In this document: positions 42,379-53,944 of the stretch, in pieces
How positions within the stretch are numbered: position 1 is the stretch's first letter
How the letters are laid out: every line of letters begins with the position of its first letter
The notes under the pieces: generated by a model
What the model was told of the DNA's origin: nothing
Seen by the model: the letters and a program-made list of their open reading frames with translations, nothing else
Databases searched by the model: none
Made by a program: the position numbers and the translations under genes
Assembly (NCBI GenBank): GCA_930367205.1
Contig: OV884009.1
Location: 32,373,841 to 32,437,840 of the forward strand
Length of the DNA: 64,000 nt
From: Acanthosoma haemorrhoidale
Taxonomy: Eukaryota > Arthropoda > Insecta > Hemiptera > Acanthosomatidae
Direction of reading: 5' to 3'

Positions 42379-43660
42379 AGATATACAACGCAAACTGCAG
42401 AAAATGAAGTTATGAGGAGGGTTAAAGTCAGAGTGGTATAAGTCACATATTCTTCATTTTGAGAAACAAACGGTTTTACTTAAGTTACTGTGATAAATTC
42501 TCAAATTTGTGCCAGAAACTAATTGAATATGGAAATGAGGTTTTGTTAAAGGTAATTGTGAATTTTTCTAAATGCTTTTAAACATCTAAAAATGACTTAT
42601 ACTATTGCGCAAGTAAATACTTTTTTTGAGGATGATTAAAAATTGAGAAACAGCCAAAAAAACATATTCAGGCTAGACGAGAAGTCACAATCTCGTTTTC
42701 TTTCAGCAGTTAGCTCTTCAAGATTTTATTTCTGGGGTTAAGCGAAAATTGCTGAAAATATGACTTACCCTCCTCTGACTTTGATACCCTCTTATGTAGA
42801 GAAAAAAACTGTATTTTACAACATTATTTTAAAACATCTTGGTGACAGAAAATTTCTTTAAAAAAAAAAACGAATTGTAACTCATAAAATATTGACATGA
42901 TGACCTTTTAAAACCGGCTTGGCACGCATTAAATGCCCAATCTATTGATGGGTATCAAAACTTTATATTCTAATTTTTTTTTTTAATGTCTATTGAGTTA
43001 GTGTCTTTAATGTGTTCTCAACCATGGATAGAAAGCGATCAAATACAAATTTTAAGTAGATTGTGAGCTGGGACTAGAGAAATCCTAAATCAGCATATTA
43101 CTTCTTATTACTTATGTTGTAATATGTTTTTTATTTCCCTGATATGAATTTGTCATCTGAAGATTATCGTTATTCATAGGAGACCAAAAATAAGATTTTC
43201 TTCTCATTATATTTAATACGGGAGGTTTGAAACCTAACAGATGGGTCAGCTACCCTGAACTAATTCATAAAACACGAACAGGCTAGACATTTAAGAAATA
43301 CAATAAAATCCGTATTGTATCTGAAGTATGAATGAAGACAGTAGCTCTATATTGACCCATTCATCCCGCTAGAGGTGAATTGGTTAACAGTGGTGTTTAC
43401 TAAGACGTTAGGTGCTGCGTCATAACAGCATTATTCTCCCCTCAGCCCTCTCACCTGTGATGAAAGAAAACGGATGCTAATTCTATAGGCAGTGCATGAG
43501 GAGGCGGTTTGGCCCTCAATGGGTTGTGTACAGTAATCGTTGAGCACAGCTCTCCAGGGTATACTTCTCTTTAAAACTTTTCTAACTCTTTGGCAAGTGC
43601 TAGCGGCCCAAAGGCCAAACCGCACCGGGCAGATTTCTGGCTATGTAATTTTGTGTTTGG
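42379..43660. other. AT-rich unique DNA, no gene seen
   Basis: No repeat match. The frames at 43431-43625 and 43540-43740 are overlapping and unconvincing. Confidence 0.5.
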
Positions 43661-43690
43661 TGAGCCTGAAGGAAGAGGCTCTATGTAAGC
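43661..43690 (-). repeat. Dispersed hairpin motif, copy 5
   Basis: Minus strand AGAGCCTCTTCCTTCAGGCT(C): perfect 5-bp arms GAGCC/GGCTC around a 10-base loop. Confidence 0.6.
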
Positions 43691-43959
43691 ATGTACTGGA
43701 CTCACGATCTCACGTCTGTAGAGACTTGAAATCACTTTAATTATAAAAACAACTCACAATAATGACATAGTTCGAATTAAACACTTTATACGAGAGGGAG
43801 TTTTTCTTTCAAAACCTCTTTATTGATAATATATACATTAACAAAAATAAATAAATAAATTTGGAATTACATCTTTCTCCTCGTGCTGCATACGCAGATG
43901 CATTCGAAGGAGTGCATAAAATATAATACTTTCAGATTGTTGTTAAGAAGTCAAATACA

Positions 43960-44041
43960 CATACACTCACTAGGTGATGAGGCTCACCTTCAGCTTGTGG
44001 CGATAGGTTGAGGAATGAGCCTCAGATCAGTGTTCTTCAGG
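43960..44041 (-). mobile_element. LINE fragment related to E
   Basis: In minus sense LKNTDLRLIP (compare LKNADLHPLL in E2) is followed shortly by AAGGTGAGCCTCATCACC, the start of the E-type 3' UTR. Only about 80 bp are recognisable. Confidence 0.5.
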
Positions 44042-44153
44042 TTTGAAATAGGCCTATTTGAATCTACCTGAAAATACATATGGTCTACCTATATATTGTT
44101 ACTTACTTCGGTCCAAGCATTTACTTAGAGAAATTTTCATATGTATATTTCCA
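44042..44153 (+). repeat. Direct repeat, left copy, of the 44 kb composite
   Basis: AATAGGCCTATTTGAATCTA, then CCTGAAAAT, and CTTACTTCGGTCCAAGCATT followed by TACTTAGAGAAATTTTCATA are repeated in direct orientation at 44728-44835. The pair encloses inverted copies of family H. Confidence 0.88.
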
Positions 44154-44169
44154 CTATGGTTTGCTTATC

Positions 44170-44262
44170 AAGCTTTAATCTCTCCAAAATATTCTTTTAT
44201 TGACAAAATATCATTTAACAGTCAACGTTTCACCTGTTCAGGCATCATCAAGGGAAAACCTT
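44170..44262 (-). repeat. Family H, left inverted copy of the 44 kb composite
   Basis: In minus sense CCTTGATGATGCCTGAACA, GGTGAAACGTTGACTG, AAATGATATTTTGTCAATAA. Here GCCT and AGGT pair across a GAAC loop before GAAA, closest of all copies to a hammerhead stem II. Confidence 0.8.
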
Positions 44263-44617
44263 TTGAAACAAGATATATATTGTAACTTTCTGGTAGTCGG
44301 TTTGTCCAATTATTCTTCATATTTTTCTTGAAGTGGCCTCCACCGTTAACAGCGGAAATATTCTTTATTTCGTAGTATAATTACTCTTCAATAATTTTAA
44401 AATAACCGATCACTATGAACGGGAGTCCGTTCATTTCTCAAGGATAGGCGTGAACTTACCTTTCTCTCTTCAACGCCACCTGGCGCACTCTCATCGGTCA
44501 AAGGAACGTATTTGGAATTTTAAAATTAAAATTACAAGTGGTAAATTTTGGAAAATAAAAAATCCAGGACATCTTAATACGTATATATTTATATTGATGA
44601 AAAAATTTCCTGCAATT
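44263..44617. other. Interior of the 44 kb composite
   Basis: AT-rich with no coding capacity. CCACCTGGCGCACTC at about 44475 is the only balanced stretch. Confidence 0.5.
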
Positions 44618-44722
44618 GCAGTCCTTGATGATGCCTGAACGTGGGAAATCTAGACTGTCAAATTATGTTTTGTCAATAAAATAATTGTGGTAGATACTAA
44701 AGCTGGACGAACAACCCATATT
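44618..44722 (+). repeat. Family H, right inverted copy of the 44 kb composite
   Basis: AGTCCTTGATGATGCCTGAA, CGTGGGAAATCTAGACTGTC, GTCAATAAAATAATTG, ending ACGAACAACCCAT as in 27050-27075 (ATGAACAACCTAT). Confidence 0.82.
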
Positions 44723-44727
44723 TTGCA

Positions 44728-44835
44728 ATAGGTCTATTTGAATCTACCTGAAAATAATTGTGGTAGGGGTCAATATCGCTAGTTCCTTACTTCGGTCCAA
44801 GCATTTACTTAGAGAAATTTTCATATGTATATGCA
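44728..44835 (+). repeat. Direct repeat, right copy, of the 44 kb composite
   Basis: Direct copy of 44042-44153, 686 bp downstream, with one short replaced segment. Confidence 0.88.
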
Positions 44836-46588
44836 TTGGATGTTTATGCATATTTTGCAAAGTCTCTTTTTAAAAGCATCAATACCTTCGAAAATAAGTA
44901 AAATATTAACATAATAAAATATAAAATGAAACCCGCTTATAACTAATTAAATGTACAACTTCTTGGAATATCTACGAAATTCTTAAATTAAAGTAGAACC
45001 TCCCCCTCTGGACTGGGCGGTTATTCCTATCGTGATAAAAGCTCATGGGAAATAACAACCTTTATTAATTCGGGCGAACATTCATGTGGTGAGCCGCGTC
45101 ATTAAACATATGCGATTCGGAGAGCGGCGAATGTTAGAGGAGCCATTCACTTGATTCATCACATGTGACCAGCCTAATCCCCGCAGCATGACCTCGCCTT
45201 TTGTCCCTATATCTGTGAACCCGCCCTTATCCCGCCATTTATAGCGGCCATTAAGTACTGAGGCCCTTGTACGCCGTGTTAGAAGGGTACATTTCAATTT
45301 GTAGCAGGCAAGTAAGTCCTCCGACTTTCTTAACGCCCATCGGATCCAAATGCGATTCGGACGGTTTCGGGTCAAGAACGGCCGTACACACCCAAATATA
45401 AGTGCGCGCAGACTTTAATGGGAAATAACATATTTGCCGCGCCCAAAACCTTAATTCAGGTAGGGCGTGATTATCAGATAATAACAACAATAATAGTTTT
45501 CAGTAAGGACTATTATTACAGAAGAGTACTGTGGAAGAAAAACAGAGGTACTGTAGGTGAGAGATTGGGAAATTTATTCCATATCAGTGTTCTCCAATAG
45601 GGCTACTCGATTTTACCTTCGTACAAAGGGTTCAATGTGGCTCCTTTGTTACTTAATTAGATCGGCTGAAAGGTGCTTCCTGGACAAAGGAGGTAATGGT
45701 ATGAGGGAGATGTTAGATACTTTCCTGGGGATATCTTAGGTAGCACAGACACAAACTCAAGGTACACCAATTGCAACAACACGGAGCAAAAAGGTACATT
45801 GTTGGCAGGGTGCCTATGCCAAGCAGAACTTTGTTGGGTTCTAGTACCATTTGTTTTGTACATTACTGCATTAACTGTTAATTATTAGCTATGGAGGCGA
45901 AAGAGTTTCCGGTTGGAGTCTCTGTGTTTGTGTTGTCAGGGAGTAAATAAAAGGGTATCCGACTGGACCGTGTGCTGTATGACAAGACCTGTTATGGTTC
46001 TCCCGATAATTCTACCCTCTGTGACTATTGCCTTCTCTCGGGAAAGAATCTCCCCTAGACCAGAGCTTGTGAACCACAAGTGTCGTGTGTCGAGCAAATA
46101 ACTTGGCAGTGTTAGCAGATCGGTCGTTTGACAGCGCGTATCAGCCCTAGGATCTACGCCGCGTGCCCCCGACCCCCCACCAGCCCGCATACATCACCTC
46201 AATATTCATAAGGGGAGATTAGGTAAAAATATTGTAGCCGTGGAAAGACATTTGTTAATCTTCCACAGCCCCTTAATTATTTTACGGGGTTGACAGTGTA
46301 AAGCACCACCTACTTTTCCTAACATGTTGTTCGGGGTGTATAGTCGGCACGAGGCGTAACCTGCGGGGCCATTTCATTTTTCTTAACCCTCTTGAACTAC
46401 TTTAGCACGTGGATCATTAGCCTCACTATGTTTCCCGAATATTCAAGTTCCAATATGATCCAACAAAAACAATACTTTAGAAAATCGTTGTGAATGTGTT
46501 AAATTAGAAAATGAGAAATTAATGATCTCCCAACAGTAAAGTCATTAAAATAAAAACAACTCAAAATTATGGTATATGACATAGTAAA
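44836..46588. other. Mixed AT-rich and balanced DNA, no gene called
   Basis: 45050-45420 is clearly richer in G and C, with GCGATTCGGA at two places (about 45108 and 45351). 46120-46440 is a second balanced stretch (TCAATATTCATAAGGGG and CTTAATTATTTTACGGGG) that resembles regulatory DNA. Frames of 60-97 codons overlap on both strands and none is convincing. Confidence 0.4.
44991..45023 (+). repeat. Dispersed hairpin motif, copy 6
   Basis: AAGTAGAACCTCCCCCTCTG, then GACTGGGCGG. It keeps AAGTAGAACCTC and a G-rich second arm. Confidence 0.6.
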
Positions 46589-46951
46589 ACTTCTTTATTG
46601 CGATAAAATTTTAATGTGCCTTATTGGGTAATAAGTAATTGTGATAAATGTTCTCATTTATACCATATTTACAAACAGCCCAGAGACCTCCCAAATCAAC
46701 ATGGTTGTCACCTCCCTTGCATGCGAAAGAGGAAGCGAAGTGTTGAGAAGTGCCCCACTCTCCTCCGTCAACCGCGTCACCGGATATGAGCCAGTGGAGG
46801 CTGAACAAGAGCGAGAGAGCCACAGACGCTCCGGACTCATTAGACTGGCCAGGACTCCCACTGTCACTTATTTATAGCAGGCCACTGCCCCTCAAGTCTC
46901 CGAGGAGGATTATAGAGATGAGTAGGGCAGTGTAGTGACTGTGCTGGGATA
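46589..46951 (-). mobile_element. Family A retroposon, full-length type, copy A12
   Basis: Minus-sense 5' end CCCAGCACAGTCACTACACT matches the starts of A1 and A15. It includes GCTATAAATAAGTGACAG (TATA-like), the GTGACAACCATG box and CAATAAAGAAGTTT at the 3' end. One of the two tandem TGTAAATA..GTATGAATG segments is deleted. Confidence 0.88.
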
Positions 46952-47547
46952 GTTCACAGTAAAAAGGAGGGATGAGAGTAAAGTATAAACTTTGGATAAG
47001 AGGTTGATGAATGGTCCCCAGATCAGTGTTCTACAGAGTATAAACAGTAATTAGTGCAGATATTAATATTTTAGTTGTTTTTAATTATTTTTTTTAGTTT
47101 AATTTAAGCAATATATCCAATGACGACCAAGATAGTTTGAATAACAAAATAAGGTATTGCTAAGCAATAATGCAGAGGAGTATTTTTCACCAACATGTAA
47201 TAAGTTTTAGAAGCTCACGCCAAAATTCAGTCTGTCTTAATACAGTTTCTACATGCTTTATTTAGTTAGTCACCTGGTGGCCATCTCATCAGATGCCTTA
47301 ATATTAAATGTTAAAAACCGATTCCGTGCTAATGTCAACAAAGATTAGCACCTGGATAAGATATCAAGAAGGTGCATCAGCAGGTGCAACAGAATACGTC
47401 TAAAAGAGGCACATGCCAACCCGAACAAATAACTACACCTTAAAGTAAAGAATCTAAGGGAAGAATTCACACAAAAACCTGCCTTTGGTCTTAGGTATCA
47501 GGAACATAAAATAATTACAATGAGCAATAGAGAATCCTAACATTCAA
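46952..47547. other. Unique DNA, no gene seen
   Basis: GATCAGTGTTCTACAG at about 47024 resembles the antisense of the LINE LKN(A/T)DL coding block, a weak hint of a LINE scrap. Otherwise nothing. Confidence 0.4.
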
Positions 47548-48041
47548 ATCTTTATTGTGAAAAAATCACCATCTGCCTTATTAGGCAATAAATAATCGTG
47601 TTCGATGTTATCATTCATACTATATTTACAATTATTTATTCACTCCCTCATTCATACAGTATTTACAAACAGCCCAGAGACCTCCCAAATCCACATGGTT
47701 GTCACCTCCCTAAATGCGAAAGAGGGAGCGGGATCTTGGAAACTCCCCCACTGTCCTCCATCAGCCGCGTCACCAGATACGAGCCAGTGGAGTATGACCA
47801 GTAGCGCGAGAGCCACAGACGCTCAGGACTCATTACAGAAACTGGCCATTGCCAGGACTTCGACTGACGTATTTATAGCAGGTCACGAAAAAATATGCAA
47901 GTAGTTCACTTGTACAATATTATTATTATTGTGAAAGATCAATTGTAAATGCAGCTCGTTAATAAGGAATGACTTCCAAAACGTTACAAATAAAAAATAA
48001 ATAATTTACCAGCAAAGGGTAAAACTGCATAGTTTTTACTG
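47548..48041 (-). mobile_element. Family A copy A13 with 5' block C
   Basis: Inverted counterpart of 36420-36985: block C at 47889-48041 followed (minus sense) by an A body. About 70 bp between them are deleted relative to A9, from TTGCATATT to CGTGACCTGC. Ends in CACAATAAAGATT. The antisense 99-codon frame (47605-47904) parallels that in A9 and is treated as a by-product. Confidence 0.88.
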
Positions 48042-49955
48042 TTTTGTTTCTTATTGGTTTAGATTTAAAATTTGTCGTTGTCATCAAGGGAAAATAAAAT
48101 GTCATCAATTAATGAATCAAAAATAATTTAAATTTAAACAAATATTACCGAAAAATCTTAAAAATTGTTTTATCTATTTGATGTAAATGTCTGATTTTCT
48201 GCTTATTTTTATTGTCTTATTTTATCCTTTTAGTTTCTCATTAACAGACATTTCTTTATAGCAGACAAAATTTAATTACCTGCAGGTGTTCGCTATTGAG
48301 ATGTTTGACCATATATATATATATATATATTATATAGGACGGTTCTCGACAACTTTATGATAGATCAAATTAACGAAGAAATGGCAACGCTTATAAGAGA
48401 ATTAAATTCAGTCATGGATCATAACAAAAATGTTATGAAGATAATTATGCATACTTATTTGGCACAGACAGGACCCTAATGCTAATGAAGAAGATTATTG
48501 GATTGGAAGATTGATGGATGGTATGGGGAATCAACTCATCGACTGTTGGTATATCAAGGCATGTAGTTCATGATTTCTTCACTGCTTTAATGATATGCAT
48601 CATGGAAGGATACATATACAGAAAGCTATCCCATAAAAAATCATTAACAGATCAGTCAACATTGAATATTTGACAAATACTGCGCCAAAGTGAATTTAGT
48701 ACCAATCTCACACTCTTTATATTAACAATAGTTAATAGTTAATTGTAAGCCTTCCATATTAATGTCTCTCTCAATTAAAAAAACAAATGAAAAAATAAAA
48801 ATACATATGAAGCTTTAAAAATAATAAAATAACCCAGAAAAAACGCAATGGGTAAGACGTATTGCCAAATCTAAGATTTTTATGTACAGGAAACAACAGT
48901 TATGGAATATTTCACTGTTCATGACATAATCTATCTTCCTGAGACTTCAACCGTAGCCAAACGCCAGATCTAGATCAAAAATATGATCGTTTGACTTAAC
49001 CTGAGGCACAAGTCCATAAATACATGCTACAAAACCGAACTGACATCACGTATGTTTTCTACCGAACAGTTGGCGAAGACTGGCAGGGGTCCAGACGACC
49101 TTAATAACATTTATCAGCTGACTGAAGCTAATTAAACCTGTACCCATTACAGCCTGTTGGGTATGGAGCTGTCCAGAGTAGGCTTGTGAGATAAGCGACT
49201 GGACCTAATTACACCAACTGATTTTTTTAAAGGGTAGGTTTTCTTTCTGCACTAACGGCTACTCATATTACTCCACGACTAGTGACGGACTAGTCAAATG
49301 CTTATTTTATGTTTATAATCAAATAACGAATATGAAATGTCCATAAACATTTTTTCCAGATATCCTTATTATTATTAGTATTTATTAATAGTCATTACAA
49401 CTTGGTAACATTTTTTTCTATTTTTTGCTAATAACGTCAACTTTAAGCAGTGAATTTCAACTATTAGTCTTTTAGACTCTGGAATAATTTAACATTTTAA
49501 AATCTTATGTAAAAAAAAAAATTAATGTTAAAATATATCAGACTAAAAATGCTATTTTGAAAATTTAATATTTATTCGGCGAAACTCCTACTTTGAATGT
49601 CGATAATCAGGGCTAAGACAATAAGATTGCTCATCAGAACTGGGACGAGTAGGAAAAAAAAATGTTACTTACCCTGTCACATAATCCACAAATTTTAGCG
49701 GCCGCAAATCAATTTTCCACAAAACTTATTTTATTAGCAATTCTAATTTGGTTTCATAAAAATGTTACAAACTCAAGGTAGTTAAAATTGCGGTTTGAAT
49801 GAATATTGACCAATCAATCATTATATCAATGAATAGATAGTAAAGTAAGTGAAAAATATCAAATTTTATAAAAGTTATACACGATTGTTCGGATAAAATA
49901 TATTTCTATTTTATTTTGGGTGGACGCACTCACTAGCTCTGGACTTGTTGATGAA
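48042..49955. other. AT-rich unique DNA, no gene seen
   Basis: Contains a (TA)n run at 48311-48330. At about 48343-48477 a 43-codon frame without ATG at its start (ends MHTYLAQTGP) is protein-like but too short to call. Confidence 0.5.
48311..48330. repeat. (TA)n microsatellite
   Basis: Uninterrupted 10-unit TA run. Confidence 0.95.
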
Positions 49956-50032
49956 TGAATGAAAAAATCTTTATCATGGGACATAGTCCCCTCTAAACAA
50001 CAACAGGGTACAAATAAACATGTCTAGCTAAC
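49956..50032 (-). repeat. Repeat I relative, copy I3
   Basis: Minus sense GCTAGACATGTTTATTTGTA, then CCTGTTGTTG and GATAAAGATTTTTTC. It shares ACATG..TATTTGTAC with I1 and I2 and has the look of a LINE 3' end (GGGGACTATGTCCCATGATA). Confidence 0.55.
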
Positions 50033-50643
50033 AAGTATATGTTTTTTTATAAGATAAATATAATATACTATATGTACAATTATACACAGTACTGAATAGG
50101 AGTGGTCCTAACTACTTTTTTTTGTTCGCCACACATAACTAAAAACTATTTCATACCATGTTCGAATAAAAGCTATTTTTCTGTAAATCAAAGTTATCAC
50201 TAACAGACAACGGAAACCAAATTTTTGTCGCGATGTCTTGCTAGTATACAACGCTTTAAATGATAATTGGTTCTGCCGTTCATATCGATTTCAATGGTTA
50301 TAAGACAAATTTGGTTATTTACAATTATTTATATTTTTTCGATGCAATGCTGGATGCGGGATGTTCTTGAAAGGGCAAATAATCGAGCGTGAAGTGAAGG
50401 TAATTTGACTCTGTACACATCCCGTGGTTAAAGTCAGTCCAATATCCTGGTTTTACCCTAGACAGATCTCTAACTTCCACAGAACATATCGACAGGAAAA
50501 CTGAAAAGACAAAATGTTCCCGTATTTTAACAAATAATCCAGAGTTCCAAAAACAAACCTATACTCAACAATCAGTCAGAACCCATGCTTCACCAGAATG
50601 GAGCTCCACTTGCAAAACTCTACCTCGCTACACAGAAAAAACC
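50033..50643. other. Unique DNA, no gene seen
   Basis: Nothing recognised. Confidence 0.5.
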
Positions 50644-50815
50644 TTTTTATTTTTTTTTTCCAAAGCTCTCAAAATTTGAAGAGAGGAATGGGGGAAAAAA
50701 TAAAATAACATTGAATTTATAGGAGTGAAAGTTTACTAGGAGGGGCCTATTTGAAGGGTGGGTGAAGGAATTGTGGAGTGTGGTAGACCTCGGCTGAGTT
50801 AGACATCTGGGTACA
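50644..50815 (-). mobile_element. Repeat F, copy F3 (diverged)
   Basis: In minus sense it ends TTTGAGAGCTTTGG plus a long A run (T run on plus strand) and contains CACACTCCACAATTCCTTC and CCTTCAAATAGGCCCCTC, parallel to F1 and F2 with substitutions. No target duplication was found. Confidence 0.72.
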
Positions 50816-51020
50816 GTGGTGAGAGTCCACTGAAGGTACAAAAATAACCAACCACTATGCTCAAACGTATTCTTATTAAAAGTCTTTCAAATGATACATA
50901 AAATCTGTTGCTAAATTAAAATTTTCTATTGCATTTAGGCTTGAGATTCACCAACCCAAGTACGGAATAGGTTAAATATAGTTTAGCCCCCCCCCCCAAA
51001 AAAAATTAATAAATAAATTC
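50816..51020. other. Short unique spacer
   Basis: Contains a C homopolymer near 50987. Confidence 0.5.
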
Positions 51021-51124
51021 TGATGTGCAAATTAACAACAATTTTTATTAAGATAAAATTACAATCTACCTTTTATTAGGCAATAAGTGAGATAAATGTT
51101 ATGATATAAATGTGATGTGCAAAT
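51021..51124 (-). mobile_element. Family A retroposon, very short copy A14 with target-site duplication
   Basis: The exact 12-bp repeat TGATGTGCAAAT lies at 51021-51032 and 51113-51124. Only the last 80 or so bp of family A lie between them, ending (minus sense) AGATTGTAATTTTATCTTAA, TAAAAATTG. Extreme 5' truncation with intact duplication is diagnostic of LINE-type integration. Confidence 0.92.
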
Positions 51125-52744
51125 AAAAGTATTTATTTAGTTGGGTTTTGTTTTCTTGTTTTGAGTAGGATTTTATTTTTCCTACTATTTAAAATATATG
51201 TGTTATAACCAATACACTAACATGGGAAGGACACCGGAACATGTATCAACAATTTATTACCAAGCTGAGTTGCAAATTAAATTGTGAGTTTTTTTATCTC
51301 TCAGTAATTTAAGGGTGTGTCACTGTGAGTGACTTTTCCTTTCATTATTTGTTCAAAAGATGATTTTAAAATATTTTAAAGTTTAAAATGGAGTATAATT
51401 TATCAGAAATACTCATACTTAAAAATAACATAAATTAAGAATGAAAATTTCAATACGGCAGCAGTCATTTCGGCCATTGAAGGTTCCCAGGACTAATTCT
51501 TCGACAATTAGAAAGACTAATTTCCTAGCTTAGAACAATTAGTGATGACATCCGATAAGACAAAAGCACATGTGGCCGTACAAAGGTACAGCTTGGTTAG
51601 TTTATAATCACACAGAACTATCTCCGGGCGGACATCTTTGAAGTGCAGATGACGTCCTCTTTGAGCGGGGCCGCTGGTGTTTAGCATGGTGCAATAAAGG
51701 TGTGATTGTTTTAACACGACACTCATTTGTTTTCTTTTCTTTCAGCGGCTGTTCGTGGAATTGAAGAAGATGCGCAAGAGCCGTCCATTTGCGCCCGTTG
51801 GCAAGTGCGCAGCAAGCAGTTCCCGCCATCTACCGGATGCGCGAGTGAGCTACCGGTCGTGGACGACTAGCTTTTCTGGAGACCGCCTTCAACTTTCGGG
51901 GGTCAATGATTGGGGTAAATCATTTCATTTTTACCATACCAGCCTTTCTGATTCTGAGGAAAAAAATCAACGACAATATTTGCTTCATTTTGTAGAGCAC
52001 CAATGAGATATCAGTTCAAAATCGATTGCATCAGGGTCCCAAGGACTTTGAGCCCGTTTATGATAACTTCTAGTCTCATGTTTTTCAGGGCCTGTTCTAA
52101 AAGTGGTGCAAAATTTTCTCTAGTTCATTTACGATACTCAAAAATTGGACAATAACCTGCCATGGGCAAGGGGATGACCATAACTGGATTTATCATCAGA
52201 CAGAACTGGTTATAACAATAAAAACAATTATTAATTTATCGGGTTATACAACCAGTACTTACATCAAGAAAATTTTTAACTAATGGTACGTTACCAAAAA
52301 ACGCGACAACCTGAAAAGTAGGGGGTTGTTTTTTTAAAACGGTTCACGCCAAAGGTTTCAGGAAATTAGCCAATAAAACTTTGTGTTTCTCACGGACGAA
52401 GTAGTTAGTTGATCACAGGGTAAGTAGTATCGCCGTTTTTTTTAATGGCCAAACCCATTTTTTTTTTAAATATTTACCATCCAGTTTGAGCCCCATGTTT
52501 TTCTGAATGCAACAAAGGTTGAAAATAGAACTGTCCAACAACACTGTTCTATAATTTGAAATCTAAAAATATAAATACATTCACAAGAAAAACAGTCCAT
52601 TGCATTTTGTTTTTATTAACACAGACATTAGTACAAAAAAACCATTCTGAGTTTTATGTATATAGCCTAATCATAAATAGTAATAATAAGACAAATAATG
52701 TTTGAAAGATTCGTTATCTATATTATAGCTAAGTTTACTGGCAG
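51125..52744. other. Unique DNA, no gene called
   Basis: 51600-51910 is balanced in composition, with overlapping frames on both strands (51608-51829 minus, 51755-52006 plus) that carry no recognised domain. The rest is AT-rich. Confidence 0.45.
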
Positions 52745-52835
52745 GATCGGGTCTTGTACCTGAGACAGTCTAGAGCACAGATAGGGATATGTTAGGGCGA
52801 ACGAGTCCAGGTTTGAGTCCCAATCGTGTAAGTGT
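52745..52835 (+). other. tRNA-like sequence, possible SINE head
   Basis: TACCTGAGACAGTCTAGAGC (about 52757) resembles an A box region (TAGCTCAGT..GGTAGAGC), and CAGGTTTGAGTCCC (52807-52821) a B box. Distance between them is tRNA-like. Stems are poor, so not a functional tRNA. Confidence 0.45.
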
Positions 52836-53462
52836 ATTTTTCCGTTGTTAGTATTAAATTTTTTCGTTAACTTGGAATCTGACAAACATTTACCTAGACG
52901 GCTAAACCATCATTACCCATGTAGCTTATGATAGTTCTGGTAATTGCAGGGATTGTCAGGGTACCTTCTGGAGCGGGAGGTACTTTTTTTTTGTTTTATT
53001 TTAATCCCCCCCCCCTATATGATATACCGGCACTAAATAAAGTGGCGTGCGGTGTCCCATTAAAAACATTGATTACCACGGTAAGATGGTGGTTCCAGAT
53101 ATTTGCTCCCGGCCGGCCTTACCTCTGGAAGGATTGTCATTTCTCACGGAATTGAGACACGCGTAAATCACATCCTGTTTTAATTACAAACTGGTACAAT
53201 GTAGGCCGGGGGAGACTGATCGGGCAGGGGAAACTGGTGTCGCATTTTCCTTCTGGTCGAAAGGTGGGATAAGATCGAATCTTCGTCTTTTGTGACCACA
53301 GTGAACTCTTGCATATGGGTTACGCGTATCGTATTACTTAAAAAAAAATATTTTTAAACGAAAGTCATTCTCCCTCGTCGATGATTTCTACAAACAATAA
53401 TGCGGAAATCGGACAGTTACGTTGTGAGAACGGGAAGCTAGAAACTTTTTTTTAACCCTTCC
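52836..53462. other. Unique DNA, no gene seen
   Basis: 52950-53290 is balanced in composition (CCGGCCGGCCTTACC; GGCCGGGGGAGACTG). No frame of note. Confidence 0.45.
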
Positions 53463-53520
53463 TGAGGCTGAGCCTCAAACGGGCTTACCCCACAAGCCCG
53501 TGAAGCGGGCTCATGGGGTT
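53463..53520. repeat. Cluster of GC-rich hairpins, two mutually exclusive
   Basis: GAGGCTGAGCCTC (53464-53476) is a perfect palindrome. Next, CGGGCTT pairs with AAGCCCG across ACCCCAC. The same AAGCCCG can instead pair with the following CGGGCT in the longer stem CCCCACAAGCCCG (53488-53500)/CGGGCTCATGGGG (53506-53518), loop TGAAG. One arm can therefore fold with either neighbour. Confidence 0.85.
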
Positions 53521-53944
53521 ACGTAGCCTGTGGTGCGCGTATTCCGGTGCAATGGGAGGGAAACTAGAAACTTTTGTATGTATGGAAAAAGTTATCAGTT
53601 ATTGAAACATTTTCGTTTTATTAATTTTATAAAAACCTGTAATGACCAAAGTCCCCCCCCCCCCTTTGCAAGAGATCCGCATAAAGACGCTAAGGCCATC
53701 AGGCAATAGGCAGCACATGCATTCACAGAAGATCGCCAAGTAACTTCCGCTCTAGGTGTCGAAGAGGTTTGTGAGGATGGGGGTTACTGGCTAGAGCAAT
53801 CGGACGAGCGAACGTAGAATTCGGAACATCTTTAGGTTACAAGATCTACAGCAGCTGAGAACATTGCGATGGAATCAATTGGTAATATAAAAGGGAAAAT
53901 TGATTATGAGACTGATCAAGGCAGGGGCAAGTCAGATCAGCGCA
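53521..53944. other. Unique DNA, no gene seen
   Basis: Contains a C homopolymer near 53652. Nothing recognised. Confidence 0.5.

Noticed and set aside
46589..46951. AATAAA in family A copies as poly(A) signals of host genes
   Set aside because: It recurs at the same place in every copy with an adjoining tail, so it belongs to the retroposon.
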